DNA of 64,000 bases, from NCBI GenBank assembly GCA_017537025.1, contig JAFWCB010000004.1, positions 372,001 through 436,000 on the forward strand, in the 5' to 3' direction. Made by a program: the position numbers and the translations under genes. The notes beneath the pieces are model-generated. The model ran no database searches and had not been told where the DNA came from. It saw nothing but the letters and a program-made list of their open reading frames with translations. This DNA comes from Sediminibacterium sp. (GTDB taxonomy: Bacteria; Bacteroidota; Bacteroidia; Chitinophagales; Chitinophagaceae). Position 1 is the first letter of the stretch. Every line of letters begins with the position of its first letter. Below are positions 45,959-55,099 of this stretch, piece after piece.

Positions 45959-47121
45959 AACCAGCTGTAGCCAAAACCCATAGCCAATATTGAAGCTAAT
46001 AAAACAGCAATTTTCGCTATATCCTGTTCCAAGGGCTTAGTAAATGCAAGAGTTGCTAAGAAAATACTCATGGTAAAACCGATACCGCATAAAATACCCG
46101 CGCCTATCATTTTATACCAATTCGTATCGGAAGGTAATTCCGCATATTTTTTTCTAATCATAAAATAGGTAACTCCAACAATACCCAATGGCTTTCCTAT
46201 TACTAAGCCTATGATAATTCCCCAACTATACGTTAAACTAAAAATTCCATTTATTTCAGTTGGGAATACAATTGCTGTATTTGCTAAAGCAAATAATGGC
46301 AGGATTATAAAGTAAACCGGTATATGTAGTTTAATTTCAACATTCGATAATTGCTTAACGGGTATCATAAAAGCTAATATAACCCCTGCAACTGTTGCAT
46401 GGATACCTGCATTAAACATGGCATACCAAAGTATAAGACCTAATAATACATGTTTCCAACCAAATACGGCCTTCCTCTTATTTAAGAACCACAGAACTAA
46501 AACTACCAATAATATTACTAATATATAACTCAATACCAGTTTGCCACCATAAAATAGAGCAATTACCGCAATGGCTCCTAAGTCATCAATAATGGCCAAT
46601 GCAGTTACAAATATTTTTAGTGCTACGGGAATACGCTTTCCTAATAATGAGGCAATACCTAGGGTAAAAGCAATATCTGTTGCCATCGGTACAGCCCAAC
46701 CTTTTACATAGATGGTATCTTTCACAAATAAGCTATATGTGATTGCAGGTATAATCATTCCTCCGAAAGCTGCCATAACGGGTAGTATAGCCTTTTTCAA
46801 AGAAGATAACTCTCCGCAAACTAATTCTCTTTTTATTTCCATTCCTACCAGGAAAAAGAAAAAAGCCATAAAAAAATCATTGATCCAAATGAGCAAACTA
46901 TTAGGAATAGATAAGAATCCGATATGAACATGATGATCAAGTGTATTGGTAAAACTCCATTGCCATAGCTGAGTATATGCGGGAGCTATAAATGAAACAT
47001 TGGATAATACCAACGACACACCTGTACATACTAATAATAAAATACCTATTGTTCTACTATCTTTTAAAAAAAGGCGTAAAGGAGTGAGAATTTTTTTTCT
47101 AATGATGCGCTTGATAGCCAT
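45937..47121 (-). CDS. nhaA: Na+/H+ antiporter NhaA
   Basis: 394 residues from ATG 47121 (MAIKRI); an upstream extension would overlap the OstA-like gene. About 11-12 membrane helices. FFFLVGMEIKRELVCGEL, AVPMATDIAFTLGI and LAIIDDLGAIAVIALFY carry the NhaA signature, the last with the ion-binding DD pair. It expels sodium in exchange for protons. It is the last gene of the amidase-mlaD-ostA-nhaA unit, 1 bp after the OstA-like stop. Confidence 0.95.
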   Translation of the reverse strand: MAIKRIIRKKILTPLRLFLKDSRTIGILLLVCTGVSLVLSNVSFIAPAYTQLWQWSFTNTLDHHVHIGFLSIPNSLLIWINDFFMAFFFFLVGMEIKRELVCGELSSLKKAILPVMAAFGGMIIPAITYSLFVKDTIYVKGWAVPMATDIAFTLGIASLLGKRIPVALKIFVTALAIIDDLGAIAVIALFYGGKLVLSYILVILLVVLVLWFLNKRKAVFGWKHVLLGLILWYAMFNAGIHATVAGVILAFMIPVKQLSNVEIKLHIPVYFIILPLFALANTAIVFPTEINGIFSLTYSWGIIIGLVIGKPLGIVGVTYFMIRKKYAELPSDTNWYKMIGAGILCGIGFTMSIFLATLAFTKPLEQDIAKIAVLLASILAMGFGYSWFYLRHSK

Positions 47122-47122
47122 A

Positions 47123-48742
47123 CTAATTAGATAAAATATCAAATTTAGATTTGGGTCTTTTGTCAATGATCCATTTAAACCCTCTCAGTTTTAATTCATC
47201 ATGATTTACTTGCCGCATAGGATAAGTTGTTCCATCTAAATTTCGCAAAAAAATGACTCTTTTGGGCTTATTATCATCGAAGAAGATATCGATTACATCA
47301 GCTGAGGATTTATTTACGCCAACAAATTTTTTATAATCATCTTGGGCGTAATAAATATTTTCTGCATTTCCTTTCGCTCGCATGGAGGTAATTTGTCCGT
47401 CGGTAAATAAAGCATTAATAGTTCTACCTTTCAGTTGGTTATAATAATCGGCACTATCTACTCTGTTAATAGCCAGTGCATTTTCGAATACGTATAATCT
47501 TTCCGGCTTCTTTTTCCTCAAGTATAAATAAATGGTATCGCCGGTAATTTGATTATTGTTGGCCCATACCACAGGACTTTTAAATAAACGAAATACGGAG
47601 TCTTCTAGCGAATAGAACAAACTATCCCCACCTGCTTGCAAAGAATCTGAGTATATGCGAACGTTATAATAGGCTTCAAAAAATTTATCAGTACTATCTT
47701 CCTCACCTTTTTTTACGATGGGGTGTCGTAGTAAGGAATCTCGGACCTGTACTACTTTACGTTGTTTTTTTAAGTCAGACAGTTTTGCGGAATACAAAGT
47801 ATCCGCAGTAATATAAATTGTATCAGCTTTTTGTTTTATGATTAGAAGTGGTTTTTGAGTAGCTACAAGTGCGTTTTTCTTCTTGTTTGTTTTGATATTA
47901 TTCGCAATCATATCAAAACCTTCCGCCGAATCTTTAGTTCTGTATACGGCATTCCCTCTAAACTCACCCAGACCTGTAGAATCATCAAAAGCCATCTCAT
48001 CTGCTGTGAAAGTAGAACTACTATCTTCAATGATCGATCTTTTATAGAGCTCGGCTTTCTTATTACGCATGTCGTAAAAACCTTCCCTGGTACGTATGGT
48101 ACGCTTATCTTTAATATTATAGATAACAGTTGGCGCTGTAAAAGTGGTGAGCTCTGTTGATGTATTATATTGTAAGGTATCCGTTGTGATTTTAGTATCT
48201 GGGTCGATCATGAGTACCTTCTTTTTGAAGATCACATCTTTTGTATCGCCATAATAATACCCTTCTTTACTTGTTAGGGTAGACTTTTTACTTACTAATT
48301 TCCCACCGGTTAAGTAGGTGCCAATCTTTATAGTAACATCATATTCTAGTTCTTCGGTAGTAAGTGTTCCTTTGCCATCTGTTAATCTTACCTTGTTTTT
48401 TAGAAAAGCTTTCTTCTCTTTTCCTAAATATTTTAAATACTGAGCATAGGTATGTACACTATCAGCATCATTGATATGTACGTTCCCGAATGCTTCTAGC
48501 ATATTTAATGATCTATTCAATACCGCACTATCAGCATAAAAAAATGTTTTGCCTTGCTGAACTTTTACATTACCCGCTAGTGAAATGAAAGTGGTACTAT
48601 CTTTTGTAAGTAAGTTATACCTCTCTGCAAATAATATATCCAAACGCTTTGCCCCCAATGAGGTAGTATCTACTGCTGGTTTTTGAGCAAACAAAAAAGC
48701 CGGAAAAAAAAATAATATTGAAAAAAGGATTCTTTTTATCAT
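47123..48742 (-). CDS. OstA-like (LptA-type) periplasmic LPS-transport protein
   Basis: 539 residues, longer than proteobacterial LptA (about 185). Signal peptide (RILFSILFFFPAFLFAQ), then three or more OstA-type beta-jellyroll repeats: NVKVQQGKTFFYADSAVLNRS, GYYYGDTKDVIFKKKVLMID and EGFYDMRNKKAELYKRSII. The first 300 residues match the LptA/OstA fold. It would bridge LPS across the periplasm towards LptD, whose gene is 2 kb away in the opposite orientation. It is 4 bp from mlaD. Confidence 0.87.
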   Translation of the reverse strand: MIKRILFSILFFFPAFLFAQKPAVDTTSLGAKRLDILFAERYNLLTKDSTTFISLAGNVKVQQGKTFFYADSAVLNRSLNMLEAFGNVHINDADSVHTYAQYLKYLGKEKKAFLKNKVRLTDGKGTLTTEELEYDVTIKIGTYLTGGKLVSKKSTLTSKEGYYYGDTKDVIFKKKVLMIDPDTKITTDTLQYNTSTELTTFTAPTVIYNIKDKRTIRTREGFYDMRNKKAELYKRSIIEDSSSTFTADEMAFDDSTGLGEFRGNAVYRTKDSAEGFDMIANNIKTNKKKNALVATQKPLLIIKQKADTIYITADTLYSAKLSDLKKQRKVVQVRDSLLRHPIVKKGEEDSTDKFFEAYYNVRIYSDSLQAGGDSLFYSLEDSVFRLFKSPVVWANNNQITGDTIYLYLRKKKPERLYVFENALAINRVDSADYYNQLKGRTINALFTDGQITSMRAKGNAENIYYAQDDYKKFVGVNKSSADVIDIFFDDNKPKRVIFLRNLDGTTYPMRQVNHDELKLRGFKWIIDKRPKSKFDILSN

Positions 48743-48746
48743 GCCT

Positions 48747-49751
48747 TTATTGCTTCAATAGCGAATCGTTAGCGGGAGAGGTAAGTGGTCCTGTTTTATC
48801 TTTTTTCCCAAAAACAGAAATATTTACATACCGCTTGGGGTGCATACGTAAATCATCAACTAAAATATTCGCACTTCGTATAGTATTATTTAAATTATTA
48901 TATAATGATTTATCATTAATAAGTTTGCCTAAAGAACCATCTTGAGAATTCATTTTAGCAATAACTGAATTCATATTTGAAATAGCTAGTTTCAATTTTT
49001 CAACAGAACCGGATAAGTCAGCTTTTGATAAATTATCTGTAGCTTTTGTTACATTATCTAATGAGCGGGTAATCTTATCGTTATTGTCGCTTAAGTTTTT
49101 AGTGAAACTGTTAACGTTTTCCATCGATTTGGCAATGGTTCCTGTTTGCTTATTTAGCATAGCTTCTAAGGAAGCTGAGGAGGCAACCAGGCTTGCCGTA
49201 GTTTTATTTACATTGGCAATAACCCCTTGCAAATTATTTTTTGTTGTGGGATCAAAAATGGTATTTACATTTTTTAAAACACTATCGAGAGTATGTATAG
49301 TAGTTTTAAGCTGATCTGCAGCGGGGTTCAATTTATCCATTACACCGCCCAATAAACCGGCACTAGGTGCAGTTTGTATCGTATCTCCCGATTGTAAAAA
49401 TTTTTTCTCGTTCCCTAGCGTAATACTAATACTTGGTGATCCAAGTGGGTTGCCATTGATGATAGCAACAGAATTTACAGGTATTTGATAATTGTCTTTC
49501 AGCTTTATAGAAACAACGATAGCAGACAATTGCTGATCAGCATTCTCGATATCCGCAACTGCCCCCACCTGAAAGCCGTTCACATAGACAGGATTAGAGA
49601 TTCTTATTTCTTTGGCATCTGTATATCTGGCGAATAAATAATTACCCGTCTTTAAAAGTGTTCTTCCTTTTAAAAAATTGAATCCGAGGATAAGAAAAGT
49701 GATAGCTATTGCCGTTAATACCCCAACTTTGGTTTCATTTGAAATTTTCAT
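48747..49751 (-). CDS. mlaD: MlaD-family (MCE) lipid-transport protein
   Basis: 334 residues from ATG 49751 (MKISNETKVG). N-terminal membrane helix (about 8-27: VLTAIAITFLILGFNFLKG), an MCE domain (about 38-115: ARYTDAKEIRISNPVYVNGFQVGAV), then a long coiled coil rich in Asn, Ser and Thr (about 130-290). It binds phospholipids in the periplasm as part of an ABC-type Mla system. The permease and ATPase are not next to it. It sits between amidase and OstA-like genes. Confidence 0.9.
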   Translation of the reverse strand: MKISNETKVGVLTAIAITFLILGFNFLKGRTLLKTGNYLFARYTDAKEIRISNPVYVNGFQVGAVADIENADQQLSAIVVSIKLKDNYQIPVNSVAIINGNPLGSPSISITLGNEKKFLQSGDTIQTAPSAGLLGGVMDKLNPAADQLKTTIHTLDSVLKNVNTIFDPTTKNNLQGVIANVNKTTASLVASSASLEAMLNKQTGTIAKSMENVNSFTKNLSDNNDKITRSLDNVTKATDNLSKADLSGSVEKLKLAISNMNSVIAKMNSQDGSLGKLINDKSLYNNLNNTIRSANILVDDLRMHPKRYVNISVFGKKDKTGPLTSPANDSLLKQ

Positions 49752-49792
49752 CTGATGCTTGGTTATTTGCCCAAACAAATGTACGTGTTTCT

Positions 49793-50737
49793 TTATTTAC
49801 GGTTTATCATTCCAAGAGACCCGTTGCCTTGTTGTTTTTCCAGGGAATATTTATAACGCTTTAAAGATTTAATCAATACTTCGCAGATCTCTTTCTGCCC
49901 ATCTTCACTATTAAGATAATCTTCCTCTTCTTGATTAGAAATAAAGCCTGTTTCTACCAAAACAGCAGGCATAGCTACAGCATATAATACAAAAATGCCC
50001 TCTTTTCGTTGTTTTGCTTCCCGGCTAATCCTACCTACTTTTTTAAATTCATCTTCAATGGTAAGTGCTAAATCTGCACTGCGTTGGAAATAAGTTTGAG
50101 CCTTCATGCTCATCAGCATCATTTTAGCAGGGTCATTTTTTTGGAATTCCTGCATTTCTTTTATCGTTGCACTGTCTAAATATAAATCTTCATTTTTACT
50201 TAAGGCATTCATTCTACCACCTGTTTTATCTACCGGATAAATGAAAGTCTCGGTTCCTTTCGCAGGGTTTGGAGTATACCAATGGCGATATTCTTTCACT
50301 TTTCTGGTATACTTTTTCCTTTTCTTACCCTTTCCTTTATAGTAAGTTTCAGTTTTGTACCCTATAAATTCTTTGTGGTGAATATCATCTGCTGAGTTCA
50401 CATGTATACAAAGAAATAGATCGCCCTTCGCCTGATTGGCAATTTCAGCCTTACGCGTAACATGGTCGAATACATCTGTTCTTCGGGTCATCACAACTTC
50501 AACATCGGGCATTTCTTCTGTCATCATCTTTTCCAGCTTCAAGGCAATCGATAAGGCAATAGCTGCCTCTGTTGAATACTTTCCTTTGGCTCCCACATCG
50601 GCACCGCCATGACCAGCATCTATCACAATTCTTTTTAATCCTTGTTTCTGAATGGGCTTTTTATCTTTATCACTAAAAGAAAAAGATGCCATTCCAAGCA
50701 TTAACAAAATAAAAGCAGCGAAATATTGTTTAATCAT
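49793..50737 (-). CDS. N-acetylmuramoyl-L-alanine amidase (Amidase_3)
   Basis: 314 residues. Signal peptide (FAAFILLMLGMASFSFSDKD), then an Amidase_3 domain: IVIDAGHGGADVGAKG with the zinc His, the second zinc Glu in YSTEAAIAL, LCIHVNSADD, and the catalytic Glu in LVETGFISNQEEEDYL. A basic insertion (KGKGKKRKKYTRKVKEY, about 145-165) sits between these motifs. It cleaves the peptide from peptidoglycan glycan strands. Divergent from lptD (69 bp apart) and first of its leftward operon. Confidence 0.93.
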   Translation of the reverse strand: MIKQYFAAFILLMLGMASFSFSDKDKKPIQKQGLKRIVIDAGHGGADVGAKGKYSTEAAIALSIALKLEKMMTEEMPDVEVVMTRRTDVFDHVTRKAEIANQAKGDLFLCIHVNSADDIHHKEFIGYKTETYYKGKGKKRKKYTRKVKEYRHWYTPNPAKGTETFIYPVDKTGGRMNALSKNEDLYLDSATIKEMQEFQKNDPAKMMLMSMKAQTYFQRSADLALTIEDEFKKVGRISREAKQRKEGIFVLYAVAMPAVLVETGFISNQEEEDYLNSEDGQKEICEVLIKSLKRYKYSLEKQQGNGSLGMINRK

Positions 50738-50806
50738 ATCAATTACTTGAACATTGAATCACATGTATCCTTTTCCGCAGTTAAAGCCTAATTTTACGGC
50801 GTCACT

Positions 50807-53482
50807 ATGAATAGAAACTGTAAATTTAACGTAAAAGGGGGGCTGGCTATTGTTCTAACATCGTTTTTCGCGATATTAACAGTTTTTATACAACCTGTTT
50901 TCGCAGGGGAACCCGGTTTTAACAATTATTTACAAAGTCTTGATACTATCAAACCTCAAAAAAAGGTAGACACAGCCTTTAAAAAACAAAGATCCGATTC
51001 TTTGATACAAAAGGTAGATACCCTAACTATCTCAAAAGATTCCATTGAGGCACCCATTAAATATATAGCAGAAGATTCAGGCGTTTTAGTTATCGATACG
51101 AAAGAGTTCTTTTTGTATGGTAAGGCAAAAGTTAATTATACAGATTTAAAACTAGATGCTGCTACGATCAGTTATGATCAGCGAACACAAATAGTGAAGG
51201 CTTTCGGATCCTTGGATTCAACCGGTAATCCTTTAAGCAAGCCACAGTTTATTCAAGGTGAAATGAAATCCGTTAGTGATACTATTTTGTATAATATGAA
51301 ATCGGGAAAAGGACTTACCCGTAATACTTTTTTTCAGGAAGGTGAGATTTATGTTAATGCCATCGATTTAAAGAAAATAAGTGCTACAGAAGTATTTGCG
51401 AGAAGAGCTCGCTTTACTACCTGTAATTTAGATACTCCCCACTATAATTTTCGAACCAGTAAAATGAAGATCATCAATAATAAATTTGGTATTGCTGGTC
51501 CTTCATTTCCCGAATTCGAAGGGGTACCTATGCCAATTGGTATACCCTTTGGTATTTTTCCTTTAAGTAAAGGGCGTCATTCCGGGATATTACCTCCAGC
51601 TTTTACGGCAAGTCCGGATTTCGGTTTAGGTCTCGAAGGATTGGGTTACTATAAAGTAATTAACGATAATGTGGATGTAACGGCACGAAGTAATATCTAT
51701 TCATTTGGCGGATGGATGTTGAATATCAATTCAAAATATATCAAGCGGTATGCTTTTACCGGTGGTTTAAATATCACTTTTCAGAATACAAAAAGTTTAA
51801 ATAGAACAGTTGGCGTAAAGGATGAATTCAATAATACGCGGTCTTTTATGATCAACTGGAATCATAGTAAAGATAGTAGGGCCAGACCGGGAACTACCTT
51901 TTCGGCTAACGTAAACTTTGGAAGTACCCGCTTCAATCAAACCGTATTTAATAACCCTTTTGTTAACTTTCAAAATCAGCTAAGTTCTTCTATCAGTTAC
52001 AGTAAAGACTGGCGCGGCAAGTACAATGTGTCCATAAACCTGAATCATAATCAGAATAATAATTTGCGTCTGGTAAATTTAAATTTACCAACAGTTAATT
52101 TCAATGTTGTTACTTTTTATCCATTCCAAAAGGAAGACCATGTTGGTGCTGTAAAATGGTATGAAAAAATGGGTATCGGGTATAGCGGTAATTTTCAAAA
52201 TCAATTTTCTTTTTATGATACCGCTTTCAATTTAAGAAAGCTGCTGGATACGGCCCAATACGGAGCCTCGCATAATATCCCGATTACTTTATCACTGCCG
52301 TCATTAGGACCCATCACTATCGCACCATCTGTTTCTTATGAAGAGCGTTGGTATGGACAAAGAACGTTTCTTAGTTGGGATTCTACCAAGAAAAGAGTGG
52401 ATACGGTAAAGCAAAGAGGTTTTTACACTGCCAGGCAAATGAGTTTTGGTATTTCAGCTAATACCCGAATCTTCGGTACCTACACTTTCGGTCCAACAAG
52501 CAATATCATTGCTATCCGTCATGAAATCAGGCCTACTATATCATTTAATTATCAACCGGATTTTGGAAGAAGATACCATTACTCTACCCAAGTAGATACT
52601 ACAGGAAGAGTGCTGCGTTTCTCTCAATTCCAAGGGGGCGTTATTGGTTCTTTTGGTGAAGGTGCATTTGGTGGAATCAGTTTTGGGGTAGATAATTTAT
52701 TAGAAATGAAGATGAAGAATACGAAGGATAGCTCTGATAAAAAAGGAAGGAAAGTAAAACTGATTGATGGATTTGGATTCAATTCGTCTTATAATTTTTT
52801 AGCCGACAGCTTTAAATTAGGTCAATTTAATTTGTATGCCAGAAGCACTTTATTCGAAAAAGTAAATATTACAGCAGGCGCTATTCTAAACCCTTATAAA
52901 ATTGATTCGGCTGGGTATCAGATAAATCAGATTTTTTTTGATCCCGGAAAGTTTAAGTTTGGTAGAATTACAGGCGGAAATATTTCTGTTTCCACTTCTT
53001 TCAAAAGCAAATCAAAAGACGGCAAAACAGATAAGGAGAGAGAAAAATCAATACCCATTGATCCATTCTTAACGCCTGATGAACAACAAAGGCAATTACA
53101 ATTTGCCCGTGCTAATCCAGCAGAGTTTACCGACTTCAATATTCCTTGGAATATTACCCTTTCTTATTCTCTCAATTTTACAAGAAGATTAAAGACTGAT
53201 TTTTCCGGATTTGTAACGGAAACTTTTTCGTCCGTAAACTTTAATGGTGATTTCAGTTTAACAGATAAATGGAAGGTAGGTGCCACTGGCTATTATGATA
53301 TTACGAGAAAGAGCTTACAACAGCTAAGTACTTTCATTACGCGTGAAATGCATTGTTGGCAGCTATCTATCAATGTAACTCCCATTGGGCTATTCAGATC
53401 TTTTAATATCACGATAAATCCTAAGTCAGGCATTTTGCGGGATCTCCGTATTAATAGGAGTAGAACGTTTTCCAGTAACTAA
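50807..53482 (+). CDS. lptD: LPS-assembly outer-membrane protein LptD-like
   Basis: 891 residues. Signal peptide (ending PVFAG), an OstA-like N-terminal domain (about 80-190: IKYIAEDSGVLVIDTKEFFLYGKAKVNY) and a large beta barrel. The conserved RARFTTCNLDTPHYNFRTSKMKI and PFGIFPLSKGRHSGILPPAF match Bacteroidetes LptD. It inserts LPS into the outer leaflet with LptE. Its stop abuts that of the convergent plsC. Confidence 0.92.
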   Translation: MNRNCKFNVKGGLAIVLTSFFAILTVFIQPVFAGEPGFNNYLQSLDTIKPQKKVDTAFKKQRSDSLIQKVDTLTISKDSIEAPIKYIAEDSGVLVIDTKEFFLYGKAKVNYTDLKLDAATISYDQRTQIVKAFGSLDSTGNPLSKPQFIQGEMKSVSDTILYNMKSGKGLTRNTFFQEGEIYVNAIDLKKISATEVFARRARFTTCNLDTPHYNFRTSKMKIINNKFGIAGPSFPEFEGVPMPIGIPFGIFPLSKGRHSGILPPAFTASPDFGLGLEGLGYYKVINDNVDVTARSNIYSFGGWMLNINSKYIKRYAFTGGLNITFQNTKSLNRTVGVKDEFNNTRSFMINWNHSKDSRARPGTTFSANVNFGSTRFNQTVFNNPFVNFQNQLSSSISYSKDWRGKYNVSINLNHNQNNNLRLVNLNLPTVNFNVVTFYPFQKEDHVGAVKWYEKMGIGYSGNFQNQFSFYDTAFNLRKLLDTAQYGASHNIPITLSLPSLGPITIAPSVSYEERWYGQRTFLSWDSTKKRVDTVKQRGFYTARQMSFGISANTRIFGTYTFGPTSNIIAIRHEIRPTISFNYQPDFGRRYHYSTQVDTTGRVLRFSQFQGGVIGSFGEGAFGGISFGVDNLLEMKMKNTKDSSDKKGRKVKLIDGFGFNSSYNFLADSFKLGQFNLYARSTLFEKVNITAGAILNPYKIDSAGYQINQIFFDPGKFKFGRITGGNISVSTSFKSKSKDGKTDKEREKSIPIDPFLTPDEQQRQLQFARANPAEFTDFNIPWNITLSYSLNFTRRLKTDFSGFVTETFSSVNFNGDFSLTDKWKVGATGYYDITRKSLQQLSTFITREMHCWQLSINVTPIGLFRSFNITINPKSGILRDLRINRSRTFSSN

Positions 53483-54217
53483 TTAGCGGTTTGCTACATA
53501 ATAGTCGTACATGGTTTGATATACCTTGGCTTTCAATGCTTCGGCTGTTAACCCATCAATCGATATGGGTGGCAAAAAATGAATTTTTAAGCGAGCAGGT
53601 AAAAAGTAAAAAAACTTATTTGCGGGTAAGGCTTTGGCGGTATTAAAAATTACGGTTGGGATAATATCATGTTTGGTATCCACAGCTAGTTTGAAAGCGC
53701 CATCATAAAATTCTTTTAATGGTTCCCCCGTTTTATTTCGGGTTCCTTCCGGGTAAATACACATATGCATACCATTATCCAATGCTGCTTTCATGCCTTC
53801 AAAACTTTTTCTTCTGCTGGCATCACTTTTTCTATCTACAATAACAGAACCTCTTTTATAATACCAACCAAATAGAGGGATTTTTACAAACGATTTTTTG
53901 GCAATGGTTTGATTGGCGCCGGGAATAAAAGGAGATGACAGCGGAACGTCTAATAAAGCATTATGGTTACAGGTTACAATATATGTTTTGCCGGCTTCAA
54001 AATTTTCGGTTCCCCGTACATTAACCGGGCAGCCAACCAGTGTTAACCAAACACGCATCCAAACTTTTGAAATAGCAATGAAATAAGATATTCCTTTCGG
54101 ATCTTTAAAGAAAGATGTGAGGTAAGAGGGGATTAGAAAAATGAGAAAAGTTGTAATGAAACTAATGATTCCCCACAACGCCCATAACCGTGCAAAAATA
54201 TTTTTCATCCATTTCAT
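53483..54217 (-). CDS. plsC: 1-acyl-sn-glycerol-3-phosphate acyltransferase (PlsC family)
   Basis: 244 residues. N-terminal membrane helix (about 11-35), then the acyltransferase box TCNHNALLDVPL (an NHxxxxD variant, with HNALLD) and the second motif MCIYPEGTRNKTGEPL. It acylates lysophosphatidate in phospholipid synthesis. Its start (54217) overlaps the last base of ung, so the two genes are co-transcribed. Confidence 0.92.
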   Translation of the reverse strand: MKWMKNIFARLWALWGIISFITTFLIFLIPSYLTSFFKDPKGISYFIAISKVWMRVWLTLVGCPVNVRGTENFEAGKTYIVTCNHNALLDVPLSSPFIPGANQTIAKKSFVKIPLFGWYYKRGSVIVDRKSDASRRKSFEGMKAALDNGMHMCIYPEGTRNKTGEPLKEFYDGAFKLAVDTKHDIIPTVIFNTAKALPANKFFYFLPARLKIHFLPPISIDGLTAEALKAKVYQTMYDYYVANR

Positions 54218-54888
54218 TATAGTATCCAGTTTATAGGGTCTAAACCTTGTTCCACTAGTAATGTATTGGTTTTACTAAAATGCTTACAACCAAAAAAACC
54301 TTTATCTGCACTAAAAGGAGAGGGATGAGCCGCTTTAAGAATATGATGCTTGGTAATATCAATTAAATGGGCTTTTTCTTGAGCAAATTTACCCCATAAC
54401 AAAAAAACGATCCCTTTTTTTTCTGTTGATATTTTTTGAATAACAGCATCGGTAAAATTCATCCAGCCAATTTTAGCGTGACTGGCCGGTTCATTAGCAC
54501 GTACGCTTAATACAGCATTCAAGAGTAATACCCCCTGACTAGCCCACGCAGTTAAATTACCGTGCTTGGGTATTGCCATGCCAATATCATTTTTCAATTC
54601 CTTGAATATATTAACCAATGAAGGTGGTATGGCGATCCCATCCGGAACAGAAAAAGATAAACCATGTGCTTGAGAGGGGCCATGGTATGGATCCTGACCT
54701 AGGATTACAACTTTTAATTTATCAAAAGTAGTATGCTCAAATGCATTGAAAATCAGTCTACCTGGTGGGTAAATCACTTTTCCCGCCGCACGTTCCGTTT
54801 TTAGATGAAGGACGATCTGCTCAAAATAAGGCTTAGCAAATTCCTCTGCTAATACTTTTTTCCAGCTTTGTTCAATTTTAACATCCAT
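54217..54888 (-). CDS. ung: Uracil-DNA glycosylase
   Basis: 223 residues, standard length. VILGQDPYHGPSQAHGLSFSVP has the catalytic Asp, LLLNAVLSVRANEPASHAKIGW and the C-terminal HPSPFSADKGFFGCKHFSKTN are the DNA-binding and leucine-loop segments. It removes uracil from DNA to start base-excision repair. Preceded by the tRNA-Arg terminator; plsC follows directly. Confidence 0.97.
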   Translation of the reverse strand: MDVKIEQSWKKVLAEEFAKPYFEQIVLHLKTERAAGKVIYPPGRLIFNAFEHTTFDKLKVVILGQDPYHGPSQAHGLSFSVPDGIAIPPSLVNIFKELKNDIGMAIPKHGNLTAWASQGVLLLNAVLSVRANEPASHAKIGWMNFTDAVIQKISTEKKGIVFLLWGKFAQEKAHLIDITKHHILKAAHPSPFSADKGFFGCKHFSKTNTLLVEQGLDPINWIL

Positions 54889-54896
54889 ACAAACAT

Positions 54897-54926
54897 AAAA
54901 AAAGTGAAATCGATATTGATTTCACT
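54897..54926 (-). terminator. Terminator of tRNA-Arg
   Basis: On the minus strand a perfect 9-bp stem (54918-54926 with 54903-54911; arms AGTGAAATC and GATTTCACT on the plus strand) with a 6-nt loop is followed by seven T residues. It stops tRNA-Arg transcription a few bases before the ung start. Confidence 0.85.
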
Positions 54927-54929
54927 TAG

Positions 54930-55003
54930 TGATCCGGATTGGATTCGAACCAATGACCTACTGCTTAGAAGGCAGTTGCTCTATCCAGCTGAGCTACCGA
55001 ACC
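54930..55003 (-). tRNA. tRNA-Arg(TCT)
   Basis: Minus strand: GGTTCGG/CCGGATC acceptor with two wobble pairs, D arm GCTCAGCTGGATAGAGC, anticodon stem ACTGC/GCAGT with loop CTTCTAA (anticodon TCT, reading AGA), T arm ATTGG-TTCGAAT-CCAAT, discriminator A, no encoded CCA. 74 nt. A TTACTTTGC -7 element lies 14 bases upstream and a terminator directly downstream. Confidence 0.95.
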
Positions 55004-55016
55004 ATAATTCAGAGGC

Positions 55017-55025
55017 GCAAAGTAA
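55017..55025 (-). promoter_or_regulatory. -7-like element for tRNA-Arg (TTACTTTGC)
   Basis: TTACTTTGC on the minus strand ends about 14 bases before the tRNA 5' end. The same 9-mer precedes hutH on the plus strand (55074-55082), supporting it as a promoter motif of this genome. Confidence 0.4.
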
Positions 55026-55073
55026 GGGAAAATTATGCAGTTTTCCAAGCTGTTTCAACCCCTGATAAATCCG

Positions 55074-55082
55074 TTACTTTGC
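55074..55082 (+). promoter_or_regulatory. -7-like element for hutH (TTACTTTGC)
   Basis: TTACTTTGC lies 17 bases before the hutH ATG at 55100 and is identical to the element reading the other way before tRNA-Arg. Confidence 0.4.
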
Positions 55083-55099
55083 ACCAAAGGATTGCCCAG

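Noticed and set aside
54868-55099. Open frames across tRNA-Arg, including an N-terminal extension of hutH (residues such as IGFEPMTYCLEG)
   Set aside because: The frame is antisense tRNA sequence, a well-known artefact; hutH similarity begins at MSYNYLP (55100).
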